Origin: Phycisphaerales bacterium
GTDB lineage: Bacteria; Planctomycetota; Phycisphaerae; Phycisphaerales; UBA1924
Direction of reading: 5' to 3'
DNA: 5,019 nt
Assembly: GCA_016763115.1 (NCBI GenBank)
Contig: JAESUL010000076.1
Location: 1 to 5,019 of the forward strand
The position numbers were made by a program, and so were the translations under genes. This document shows, piece by piece, positions 1 to 4,957 of the stretch; the stretch's first letter is position 1, and every line of letters starts with the position of its first letter. The notes beneath the pieces were generated by a model. It saw only the letters and a program-made list of their open reading frames with translations. It ran no database searches and was not told the DNA's origin.

Positions 1-194
1 ACCATGCCCGGGCCGCCGCCGAAGGGGCGATCGTCGGTTTTGCGGTGCTTGCTGGTGGTGTAGCCCCGGATATTGGTCGCCAAGACCTCCACAGCCCCGG
101 ACTGGCGGGCCCGCGCGGGGATCGAAACCCCCAGCGCGGCGGGGGATTCGGGGGCGAACATCTCAGGGAATGTGGTCAGGACATCGATCCGCAT
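1..194 (-). CDS. trmD: tRNA (guanine-N1)-methyltransferase TrmD, N-terminal part, cut by window edge
   Basis: TrmD transfers a methyl group from S-adenosylmethionine to N1 of G37, next to the anticodon, in tRNAs that have G36; this prevents +1 frameshifting. It is a cytoplasmic SPOUT-family (trefoil-knot) enzyme acting as a dimer. The visible 64 codons, read on the minus strand from the ATG at 194-192, begin M-R-I-D-V-L-T-T-F-P-E-M-F, the typical TrmD start. They end with H-R-K-T-D-D-R-P-F-G-G-G-P-G-M, matching the family signature H-R-x-x-D-D-x-P-[YF]-G-G-G-P-G-M-V. The knot and the catalytic residues lie beyond the window, so intactness cannot be judged. The start is fixed by the family N-terminus. 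No Shine-Dalgarno sequence is visible upstream; a TACCAT box lies 5 nt before the ATG. The gene diverges from rpsP across 177 bp, whereas in many bacteria trmD lies downstream of rpsP in one operon. Confidence 0.95.
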   Translation of the reverse strand, partial: MRIDVLTTFPEMFAPESPAALGVSIPARARQSGAVEVLATNIRGYTTSKHRKTDDRPFGGGPGM

Positions 195-199
195 GGGCG

Positions 200-205
200 A
201 TGGTA
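200..205 (-). promoter_or_regulatory. candidate -10 box for trmD (leaderless transcript)
   Basis: On the minus strand TACCAT fits the TANNNT form of a -10 element and ends 5 nt before the trmD ATG. Transcription would therefore start at or next to the A of the start codon, giving a leaderless mRNA. Support: there is no purine-rich Shine-Dalgarno sequence in front of this ATG, unlike the plus-strand genes here. Against: no convincing -35 box lies 16-18 nt upstream, and a TANNNT hexamer is easily found by chance. Confidence 0.3.
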
Positions 206-339
206 GGTGCTGCTGGGTGGATTCTGCGAGGTTTGGGGCCAATCATTGAGACCCGGAACATGCAGATGCCGCCGAAGTGTTCGGTGCGCCGAGGGAAAAG
301 ACGGCTCAGAAATGACCCGTTGTTTCGGTTTCAAGGTAC

Positions 340-364
340 CCCGCATTGAGCGGGCGAAAAGGTG
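340..364 (+). promoter_or_regulatory. rpsP leader: small hairpin directly followed by Shine-Dalgarno
   Basis: CCCGC (340-344) and GCGGG (350-354) pair around the 5-nt loop ATTGA. The Shine-Dalgarno AGGTG (360-364) follows 5 nt later and sits 7 nt before the TTG at 372. This spacing decides the start codon of rpsP. The hairpin could influence ribosome loading or mRNA stability, or be the target of feedback control, but a 5-bp stem in GC-rich DNA may be accidental. The rest of the 177-bp trmD-rpsP intergenic region (195-371) shows no gene, and I could not find a convincing rpsP promoter in it. Confidence 0.4.
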
Positions 365-371
365 TTTGAAC

Positions 372-926
372 TTGGTTCGTATCCGTATGCAGCGATTTGG
401 TCGCCGTCACCGTCCGTTCTACCGTATTAACGCGATCGATCAGCGCACCCGGCGCAATGGTCGCGTGCTGGAAAACCTGGGGTACTACAACCCGATGGAC
501 CCTGATGAGTCCAAGCAGCTTTTGCTCAAAGAAGACAAGATCAAGGCGTGGCTCGCCAAGGGCGCCCAGCCCTCGGACACCCTGCGTGACATGCTCGGCA
601 AGGCCGACTTGCTCGAACCAAAGATGAGGGCCGAGTGGGAAGCCGATCGTGCAACCAACATGAACCGAGGCAAGTGCAAGCTCGCTCTCAAGCGTGTTGA
701 GGCTGCGGTTGCATCACTCGAAAAACTCGCTGAGGATGCCGATGTGACCTCGTTCGTCAACACGGGCAAGAAATCGTTGACCATGGCGAAGGCGACTCTT
801 TCGCCCGCGAAGTTCGCTGATGCCGAGAAGGCTGCGGATGCTGCTGAGGCGGCCCTTTCCGGTGCCCAGAAGGCGGCGGCTGCGGACAAGCCCGCTGAGG
901 AACCCGCAGCAGCGGAATCCGAGTAA
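372..926 (+). CDS. rpsP: 30S ribosomal protein S16 with long Ala/Lys/Glu-rich C-terminal extension
   Basis: S16 is a small-subunit protein that binds 16S rRNA in the body of the 30S particle and helps assembly. Residues 1-80 match the family: V-R-I-R-M-Q-R-F-G-R-R-H-R-P-F-Y-R-I, then R-R-N-G-R-V-L-E-N-L-G-Y-Y-N-P, then W-L-A-K-G-A-Q-P-S-D-T-L. The start is TTG at 372, because it puts Met directly before the conserved V-R-I-R and has AGGTG 7 nt upstream. An in-frame ATG at 387 would remove the first beta strand, and in-frame ATGs further upstream (207, 312) would add residues unlike any S16. The protein is 184 aa, against about 80-90 for E. coli-type S16. Residues about 85-184 form a probably helical tail ending in a low-complexity Ala/Glu/Pro/Lys stretch. 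Tails on S16 occur in several phyla; this one's role is unknown. It seems to be transcribed alone and ends at a strong terminator. Confidence 0.96.
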   Translation: MVRIRMQRFGRRHRPFYRINAIDQRTRRNGRVLENLGYYNPMDPDESKQLLLKEDKIKAWLAKGAQPSDTLRDMLGKADLLEPKMRAEWEADRATNMNRGKCKLALKRVEAAVASLEKLAEDADVTSFVNTGKKSLTMAKATLSPAKFADAEKAADAAEAALSGAQKAAAADKPAEEPAAAESE

Positions 927-949
927 AGGTCCAATTCGAGATTATTATG

Positions 950-978
950 AAAAACGCCCGTCAAACGGGCGTTTTTTT
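950..978 (+). terminator. intrinsic terminator after rpsP
   Basis: A 12-bp perfect inverted repeat (950-961 with 965-976, core ACGCCCGT / ACGGGCGT) closes on the 3-nt loop CAA. It is preceded by an A-run and runs into seven T residues (972-978), 23 nt after the rpsP stop codon. The A-run on the other side means it could also work for minus-strand transcription, though no minus-strand gene needs it here. Confidence 0.92.
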
Positions 979-1019
979 ATACGATAACGGGTTTGTTGAT
1001 CGATTTGAGCCCATCGGTC

Positions 1020-1028
1020 TGGTAGTCT
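1020..1028 (+). promoter_or_regulatory. weak candidate extended -10 promoter for the 417-aa secreted protein
   Basis: TGGTAGTCT resembles an extended -10 element (TGn followed by TANNNT). It lies 37 nt before the start at 1066, downstream of the rpsP terminator. The heptamer TCTGGTA (1018-1024) also occurs in the promoter candidate of the paralogue (2379-2385). No good -35 box is present at the right distance; TTGATC at 996-1001 is about 21 nt away. Confidence 0.25.
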
Positions 1029-1065
1029 TATGGCTCGTGAGTTTGTTTTCAACGAGGAAAAAATG

Positions 1066-2319
1066 ATGTTCAATACAAAAGCGTTCCTGATGTGTGCAGC
1101 GATGGGTTTGGCGGGGTTTGCAAACGCGGAGCCGATTTCGTACCAGGGTCAACTCAAGGACCAGGGAGTCGCGGCCAATGGGGTGTATGACTTCAAGTTT
1201 CAACTCTTCAACACCGAGGTCGGCGGCACCCAACTCGGCGTCGAGCAAGACGCGCCGGATATTAATGTCACGGACGGGCTGTTTCGTCAGGACCTCGAGT
1301 TCGGCGATGTGTTCAATGCCAACGATGCGTGGTTGCGGGTGTTCGTTCGTGTAGGGACTTCAACAGGTGCGTTCACCGAGTTGCTCCCTCGCCAGAAGAT
1401 CACCGATGTGCCCAAGGCCGCCTATGCAACGGTGGCTGAGACTGCGCTTGATTCATACTGGCAGGTGGGTGATTCAAGCAGTATATTTTATGGTGATGGA
1501 GTCGAGCGGGTTCTGGTCAACCGATCAGCACCGATCAACCTCAACGAGTTCTTTGGCGTCCACGCCAGCACGGTTGGAACCGCATTTGGTGGGATGCACA
1601 TCTCGACCAATGCCGGCGGGCATCCGTTTTACGGGTATGTGGTTGGTGGCATCATCAAGTCGTACTCCTACTACGCCCCGGGTACCGATTCATGGAACCT
1701 CTGGGTAGGGGGCAACGATGTCTTCAATATCGATTCGAACGGGGACCCCGTGGTCGCCGGTGACATGGCAGCGGGGAGTGTTGTTGCAACAGGTGATCTC
1801 AATGCGGACGGGAATGTGATCGCCGGCGGGAGTGTGAGTGCACAAGGCGCGGTCACCGGTGCGTTGTTCGGGCTCACCAGCAGCCGAACACTCACCTATT
1901 CGGTCTCCGGTGATACTTTCCATTCCGGGAGCGGGAGATCCTTCGCCGGCGGCGACGCCGTGGGCGGGGCGTACCAGACCCAGAGCGGGCAGGGGTGGCT
2001 GATGGCACCGGTCAATCTTCCCGACGGCGCGGTCGTGACCTCGGTGCGTATCAGTTTCCTTGATAACTCGACCGGCGATATGGCGGTTGCGTTGCAAGCA
2101 AGAAACTTCACCGGCACACTTTCCGAACTGGCGTTGATCCAGAGTTCGGGGGCATCGGTTGCGGTCCAGACCATGACAACCACGAACATCGCCGAACCCG
2201 TGATTGACAACTCGCTGCGTGGGTACCATCTGCGTGTGTTTTCGTCCTTCTGGCCCGGAAACCTGCTTCTGCGGATCTTCGGCGTCCAGATCGAATACAC
2301 CGTTGATGAGGTGCAATAG
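1066..2319 (+). CDS. secreted modular beta-rich protein (paralogue A, 417 aa), function unknown
   Basis: I cannot assign a function. Residues 1-21 are a Sec signal peptide (M-F-N-T-K, a hydrophobic core, then A-N-A before E22); there is no lipobox, so export to the periplasm or surface as a soluble protein is inferred. Residues 22-121 are a module with Y-Q-G-Q-L-K-D, G-V-Y-D-F-K-F, D-G-L-F and an L-P-R-Q-K-I-T-D-V-P-K-A-A-Y-A end, a type found at the start of many predicted exported, tail-fibre-like proteins. Residues about 136-276 are a middle region absent from paralogue B, with five x-A-x-G-x-[VL] hexads at 234-263. Residues 279-417 are a C-terminal module (S-V-S-G-D-T-F to Y-T-V-D-E-V) shared with B. 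The start is ATG 1066 rather than ATG 1063: GAGGA (1054-1058) is then 7 nt away, the same spacing as in B, and the two signal peptides have equal length. An upstream in-frame ATG at 1030 is less likely. Confidence 0.88.
   Translation: MFNTKAFLMCAAMGLAGFANAEPISYQGQLKDQGVAANGVYDFKFQLFNTEVGGTQLGVEQDAPDINVTDGLFRQDLEFGDVFNANDAWLRVFVRVGTSTGAFTELLPRQKITDVPKAAYATVAETALDSYWQVGDSSSIFYGDGVERVLVNRSAPINLNEFFGVHASTVGTAFGGMHISTNAGGHPFYGYVVGGIIKSYSYYAPGTDSWNLWVGGNDVFNIDSNGDPVVAGDMAAGSVVATGDLNADGNVIAGGSVSAQGAVTGALFGLTSSRTLTYSVSGDTFHSGSGRSFAGGDAVGGAYQTQSGQGWLMAPVNLPDGAVVTSVRISFLDNSTGDMAVALQARNFTGTLSELALIQSSGASVAVQTMTTTNIAEPVIDNSLRGYHLRVFSSFWPGNLLLRIFGVQIEYTVDEVQ
1765..1854 (+). repeat. five tandem hexapeptide repeats in paralogue A
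   Basis: The codons translate as MAAGSV, VATGDL, NADGNV, IAGGSV and SAQGAV (residues 234-263), all fitting x-A-x-G-x-[VL] without a gap. The DNA is not a clean 18-bp repeat, so the period is kept at protein level. A six-residue period with a regular aliphatic and Gly/Ala suggests short beta turns of a beta-roll, beta-helix or trimeric fibre; the fold is inference. Confidence 0.75.
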
Positions 2320-2361
2320 GTCCGCAATAGCGTTTGTTGGGCCCGAGTGAGAATTAAGTCT

Positions 2362-2389
2362 TTGCTCTGTACCAAGATTCTGGTATGCT
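2362..2389 (+). promoter_or_regulatory. candidate sigma70-type promoter for paralogue B
   Basis: TTGCTC (2362-2367) and TATGCT (2384-2389) are separated by 16 nt. The -10 box matches TATAAT at four of six positions and is preceded by TGG, an extended -10 element. Transcription would start near 2396, about 46 nt before the paralogue B start. This puts the start point at the edge of the hairpin at 2395-2419. The -35 box is poor, but the extended -10 can compensate. Confidence 0.5.
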
Positions 2390-2394
2390 CTAGT

Positions 2395-2419
2395 AGCCGG
2401 TTTTCAGGCCGGTTTTTTT
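2395..2419 (+). terminator. probable intrinsic terminator of paralogue A, overlapping paralogue B start point
   Basis: AGCCGG (2395-2400) pairs with CCGGTT (2409-2414); two further G-U wobbles close on the loop TTCA. Seven T residues follow (2413-2419). It lies 75 nt after the paralogue A stop codon. The stem is short and contains wobble pairs, so it is weaker than the other two terminators. It begins almost at the predicted transcription start of paralogue B, so B transcripts would carry it only as a 5'-end hairpin. Confidence 0.6.
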
Positions 2420-2441
2420 CTGAGAACACAGGAGCAGAGCA

Positions 2442-3341
2442 ATGAGAATCACAGGGGTTGGGGCCATCGTATTGATGTGCATGATGACGGGGCTTGTGCA
2501 GGCCGAGCCGTTTACTTACCAAGGGCAACTCAAGGACGGCGGAGTGCTCGCCAGCGGGATGTACGATTTCAGTTTTTTCCTTCACGACACGGAGGTGGCT
2601 GGGAGTGTGATTGCACCGGGGGTGTTCATCGACGATCTTGAAGTGGTCGATGGTGTATTCTCGACGGAACTGGATTTCGGCGATGCCTTTAATGGCGACG
2701 ATCGTTGGCTTCGGATTGGTGTCCGCCCGGGTGCACAACTTGCTTTGTACACGACGCTTAATCCGCGTACCGCGATCAACTCTACCCCTAAAGCTTTGCA
2801 TGCCAATGTCGCCGATGTAGCGCTCAATGTACCTTGGATGGTGGCACCAGGGATCATTACCTATACCGGCGAAGTCTTTGCAGACCGCTATGTATACAAC
2901 ATTCCAAAGACACAGGTCATCTCGGTGAGTGGTAGGACCTTTGTTTCGGGGTCGGATAATCCGTTCAGAGTGACCAATGGAGGTGTCTATCAAGCTTCTG
3001 CGGGCCCGGGCACGCTCTTTGCGCCGCTGCACATTCCCAACGGGGCGCTGATCACGAGCATTACCGTCTACTGTTCGGATACCGCACTAGGAACGATGAA
3101 TGTGAGCGTTTCGTATGAGTCAAACATTAATCCCGGATTCTTAATTCCGATGTCCCAGGCATCAACATTGGGCTCAAACGGAGCCAACCTTGTGATTTCG
3201 GGAAACTCGCCAACAAACGCGACGATCCACTATGCCAGTCGGAACTACTTTGTGAGCGTCGCAAGTTCCAACTGGCCGGGTGGAAGTTCCTTGCAACTCG
3301 GCAGTGTTGTTGTCGAGTACACGATTGACGAGGTTGATTGA
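2442..3341 (+). CDS. secreted modular beta-rich protein (paralogue B, 299 aa), function unknown
   Basis: Tandem paralogue of the preceding gene; no function can be assigned. Residues 1-21 are a Sec signal peptide ending V-Q-A before E22, without a lipobox. Residues 22-135 align with paralogue A with no gap: E-P-F-T-Y-Q-G-Q-L-K-D, G-M-Y-D-F-S-F, V-D-G-V-F, L-D-F-G-D-A-F-N-G-D-D-R-W-L-R, then L-N-P-R-T-A-I-N-S-T-P-K-A-L-H-A. A short linker (about 136-160) replaces the 118-residue-longer middle of A. Residues 161-299 are the shared C-terminal module: S-V-S-G-R-T-F-V-S-G-S, G-V-Y-Q, S-S-N-W-P-G, and the final V-E-Y-T-I-D-E-V. The start is ATG 2442 with AGGAG (2430-2434) 7 nt upstream. The gene has its own promoter candidate. 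Its stop is 2 bp from the stop of the convergent dehydrogenase gene. The protein is probably soluble and periplasmic or surface-bound (inferred). Confidence 0.9.
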   Translation: MRITGVGAIVLMCMMTGLVQAEPFTYQGQLKDGGVLASGMYDFSFFLHDTEVAGSVIAPGVFIDDLEVVDGVFSTELDFGDAFNGDDRWLRIGVRPGAQLALYTTLNPRTAINSTPKALHANVADVALNVPWMVAPGIITYTGEVFADRYVYNIPKTQVISVSGRTFVSGSDNPFRVTNGGVYQASAGPGTLFAPLHIPNGALITSITVYCSDTALGTMNVSVSYESNINPGFLIPMSQASTLGSNGANLVISGNSPTNATIHYASRNYFVSVASSNWPGGSSLQLGSVVVEYTIDEVD

Positions 3342-3343
3342 GG

Positions 3344-4390
3344 TTATCGCCAATCCACCACGATCTTGCCGAACTGCTCGCCCGCTTCGAGGCGTTCATA
3401 CGCCTGTTTGCACTCATCGGGCTTGAAGACCTTGTCAACGACGGGCTTGAGGGCACCGGCGTTGAAGAGCGCGACGACCTCCTTGAACTCGTCGTTGGAA
3501 CCCATCGTTGAGCCGAGGATGCGGAGTTGATTCCAGAAGATGCGGGCGAGGTCGGTCGTCGCGTCTGGGCCGGTGGTGCATCCGGGGGTGACATAGGCGC
3601 CGCCTCGGGCGAGCGATTTGATGCAGAAAAGATGGGCAGCCTTGCCGACCGAATCAACCGCCATGTCTATGCCGCGTTTGTTGGTCCACCCGCGCAGATC
3701 ACGCGACCAGTCTTGTCCCTCGTCGAGAATCATGTGGTCCGCGCCCAGGTCCTTGGCCTTGTCGAGTTTCCATTGATGCCGAGAGGTGACAGCGACGGTG
3801 CATCCCATGTGCTTGGCGATCGCGAGGGCGGAGGTTGCGACCCCGCCGCCGATGCCGGTGATGAGCACGGATTGCCCGGGGCAGAGTTTTCCCTTGGTCA
3901 CCATCATCGAATACGCGGTCAATGCGCAGAGCCCGAACGCCGCGGCTTCAATCGGGTCTGCATCGTCACCGATGGTTGCGAGATTCTCGACCGGGCAGGT
4001 AAACTGCTCGGCGTGGGCACCAAAACGGTGCTCGCCGATGAGTTCGTAGTTCGGGCACATCGTCGATGCGGGCGGGTCGGTGGGCATCGCACGATCGGGC
4101 ACGATGATCGCGGCGTTGTAGATCACCCGTTTGCCGACCCATGACTGATCGACGCATTCGCCGACCGCGAGGACCTCGCCGCACCCGTCGCATCCTGAGA
4201 CACGGGGGTAGTCGAGTTTGAGCCCGGGCACGCCCCGCCCGACCCACAGGTCCATGTGGTTGAACGCCGAGCAGATGGTGCGGATCGTGACCGATCCGGG
4301 CTTGGGCGGGGCTGGTTCGGGCCAGTCTGATTGAAGGATGATGTTCGGTGCGACGGGGTTGGCTTGCTTGGTGACGACGATTGCTTTCAT
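3344..4390 (-). CDS. medium-chain dehydrogenase/reductase, quinone-oxidoreductase-like
   Basis: A cytoplasmic NAD(P)H-dependent oxidoreductase of the medium-chain dehydrogenase/reductase superfamily (alcohol dehydrogenase/quinone oxidoreductase type); the substrate is unknown. The 348-aa length is normal. Residues 1-130 form the GroES-like catalytic domain, with A-F-N-H-M-D-L-W-V-G-R-G (42-53) and S-G-C-D-G-C-G-E-V (65-73). The Rossmann domain has V-L-I-T-G-I-G-G-G-V-A (175-185) and L-G-A-D (215-218); the protein ends F-G-K-I-V-V-D-W-R. Zinc sites look lost: by eye alignment N44, C67 and L154 stand at the usual Cys, His and Cys catalytic-zinc ligand positions, and of the four structural-zinc cysteines only C112 is evident. 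It therefore probably works without zinc. The ATG at 4390 fits the family start M-K-A-I-V-V. There is no good Shine-Dalgarno (AGGA is 15 nt away), but TACACT lies 6 nt upstream. The gene converges on paralogue B with a 2-bp gap. Confidence 0.9.
   Translation of the reverse strand: MKAIVVTKQANPVAPNIILQSDWPEPAPPKPGSVTIRTICSAFNHMDLWVGRGVPGLKLDYPRVSGCDGCGEVLAVGECVDQSWVGKRVIYNAAIIVPDRAMPTDPPASTMCPNYELIGEHRFGAHAEQFTCPVENLATIGDDADPIEAAAFGLCALTAYSMMVTKGKLCPGQSVLITGIGGGVATSALAIAKHMGCTVAVTSRHQWKLDKAKDLGADHMILDEGQDWSRDLRGWTNKRGIDMAVDSVGKAAHLFCIKSLARGGAYVTPGCTTGPDATTDLARIFWNQLRILGSTMGSNDEFKEVVALFNAGALKPVVDKVFKPDECKQAYERLEAGEQFGKIVVDWR
3390..3409 (+). terminator. weak candidate terminator for paralogue B inside the convergent gene
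   Basis: AGGCGT (3390-3395) and ACGCCT (3400-3405) pair perfectly around the loop TCAT and are followed by GTTT. It lies about 50 nt after the paralogue B stop codon, within the coding sequence of the opposite-strand dehydrogenase. The T-run is only three residues, so efficiency is doubtful, and the hairpin may simply reflect codon choice. It is listed because there is no other room for a terminator. Confidence 0.2.
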
Positions 4391-4396
4391 GTGCCG

Positions 4397-4402
4397 AGTG
4401 TA
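4397..4402 (-). promoter_or_regulatory. candidate -10 box for the dehydrogenase gene (leaderless transcript)
   Basis: On the minus strand TACACT matches TATAAT at four of six positions and ends 6 nt before the ATG. RNA polymerase would then start at or next to the A of the start codon. Together with the missing Shine-Dalgarno sequence this suggests a leaderless mRNA. No clear -35 box is seen 16-18 nt upstream. Confidence 0.35.
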
Positions 4403-4462
4403 GAATCCTGCCCGCCGAGAGTCTTCGGCGACCCATATCCTGTGTTCGATTGGGTTTGAGGC

Positions 4463-4491
4463 TCGACAACGGGGGCAGGGGGGTCTATCCT
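4463..4491 (+). promoter_or_regulatory. sigma70-type promoter of rplS
   Basis: TCGACA (4463-4468, five of six matches to TTGACA) and TATCCT (4486-4491, four of six to TATAAT) are separated by the ideal 17 nt. Transcription would start near 4498, giving a leader of about 50 nt before the rplS start at 4548. This is the best sigma70-like match noticed in the window and indicates that rplS is transcribed independently of rpsP. Confidence 0.6.
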
Positions 4492-4503
4492 TGCGGTCCC
4501 TAT

Positions 4504-4540
4504 TCGGGCTTCATTCTCAGCAGGCCCGAGAGACCGAGGA
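4504..4540 (+). promoter_or_regulatory. rplS leader hairpin followed by Shine-Dalgarno
   Basis: TCGGGCTT (4504-4511) pairs with AGGCCCGA (4522-4529), including one G-U pair, around a 10-nt loop. The Shine-Dalgarno GAGGA (4536-4540) follows 6 nt later and lies 7 nt before the ATG at 4548. The hairpin fills most of the predicted leader. It could be a feedback site for L19, as structured rplS leaders are known in other bacteria (for example Firmicutes), but no resemblance to a known motif was established. Confidence 0.45.
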
Positions 4541-4547
4541 TAGACCA

Positions 4548-4934
4548 ATGACCCACCAGATCATCGATTCAATCAACGCCGATGCGCTCAAAGCAGATCT
4601 CCCGAGGTTTGATGTTGGCGATACCGTCAATGTCCATGTCCGGATTGTTGAAGGCGACAAAGAACGCGTGCAGGTTTTTCAGGGCACCCTGATCAGCCGC
4701 AAGGGTCGGGGCATCGATGAGATGATGACCGTCCGGCGCATCGTCGGCAAGATCGGCGTCGAGCGTACTTGGCCCATCAACTCGCCACTGGTCGCCAAGG
4801 TCGAGGTTGTCCGCCGTGCAGACGCGCGTCGTGCCAAGCTCTACTTCCTGCGTGACCGGGTTGGTAAGTCGCGTCGTCTGCGTGACCGCCGTCGCGGCAT
4901 GAAGCATGTCGATGGCTTGAACACCGTTGGATAA
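4548..4934 (+). CDS. rplS: 50S ribosomal protein L19
   Basis: L19 is a large-subunit protein located at the interface with the 30S particle. The 128-aa product matches the family over its whole length: I-I-D-S-I-N-A-D-A-L-K at the N-terminus, F-D-V-G-D-T-V-N-V-H-V-R-I-V-E-G (21-36), K-E-R-V-Q-V-F-Q-G (38-46), V-E-R-T-W-P-I-N-S-P (71-80), V-E-V-V-R-R (85-90) and R-R-A-K-L-Y-F-L-R-D (94-103). The start is ATG 4548, chosen from the family N-terminus and GAGGA 7 nt upstream; extending the frame back to 4491 would add 19 residues unlike L19. The C-terminus is somewhat longer than in E. coli (about 115 aa) and basic (K-S-R-R-L-R-D-R-R-R). The gene has its own promoter and terminator, lies on the same strand as rpsP about 3.6 kb downstream, and is separated from it by three unrelated genes. 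Confidence 0.97.
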   Translation: MTHQIIDSINADALKADLPRFDVGDTVNVHVRIVEGDKERVQVFQGTLISRKGRGIDEMMTVRRIVGKIGVERTWPINSPLVAKVEVVRRADARRAKLYFLRDRVGKSRRLRDRRRGMKHVDGLNTVG

Positions 4935-4957
4935 TCCAGCATTTGTATCGAATACCG

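Noticed and set aside
207..371. N-terminal extension of rpsP from an upstream ATG
   Set aside because: The 55 extra residues do not resemble S16, lie in the trmD-rpsP intergenic region, and the TTG at 372 has the proper Shine-Dalgarno and the family N-terminus.
485..964. Minus-strand open frame antisense to rpsP
   Set aside because: Ala/Ser-rich composition mirrors the Ala-rich tail of S16, and the frame starts inside the rpsP terminator.
1690..2316. Minus-strand open frame of 208 codons inside paralogue A
   Set aside because: Antisense to a gene with signal peptide and a conserved paralogue; no recognisable motifs and no ribosome-binding site noticed.
1066..2504. Lipoprotein signal in paralogues A and B (Cys in the signal peptide)
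   Set aside because: The cysteines lie in the hydrophobic core after Met (L-M-C) and do not fit the lipobox; A-N-A and V-Q-A cleavage sites fit signal peptidase I.
1896..3032. Long minus-strand open frame of 378 codons across paralogues A and B
   Set aside because: It runs antisense to two well-supported genes and their intergenic region, lacks any family resemblance and has a shadow-like Arg/His/Ser-rich composition.
1066..3341. Paralogues A and B as phage tail-fibre or S74-peptidase proteins
   Set aside because: No S74 chaperone domain is present, both have Sec signal peptides and no other phage genes surround them; only the N-terminal module and the hexads recall fibre proteins.
3527..4144. 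Plus-strand open frame of 205 codons inside the dehydrogenase
   Set aside because: Antisense shadow of a clearly conserved enzyme in GC-rich DNA; Gly/Arg/Asp-rich composition without domain features.
4491..4547. N-terminal extension of L19 from an alternative start at 4491
   Set aside because: It overlaps the rplS promoter and leader hairpin, has no homology to L19, and the ATG at 4548 has a well-spaced GAGGA.
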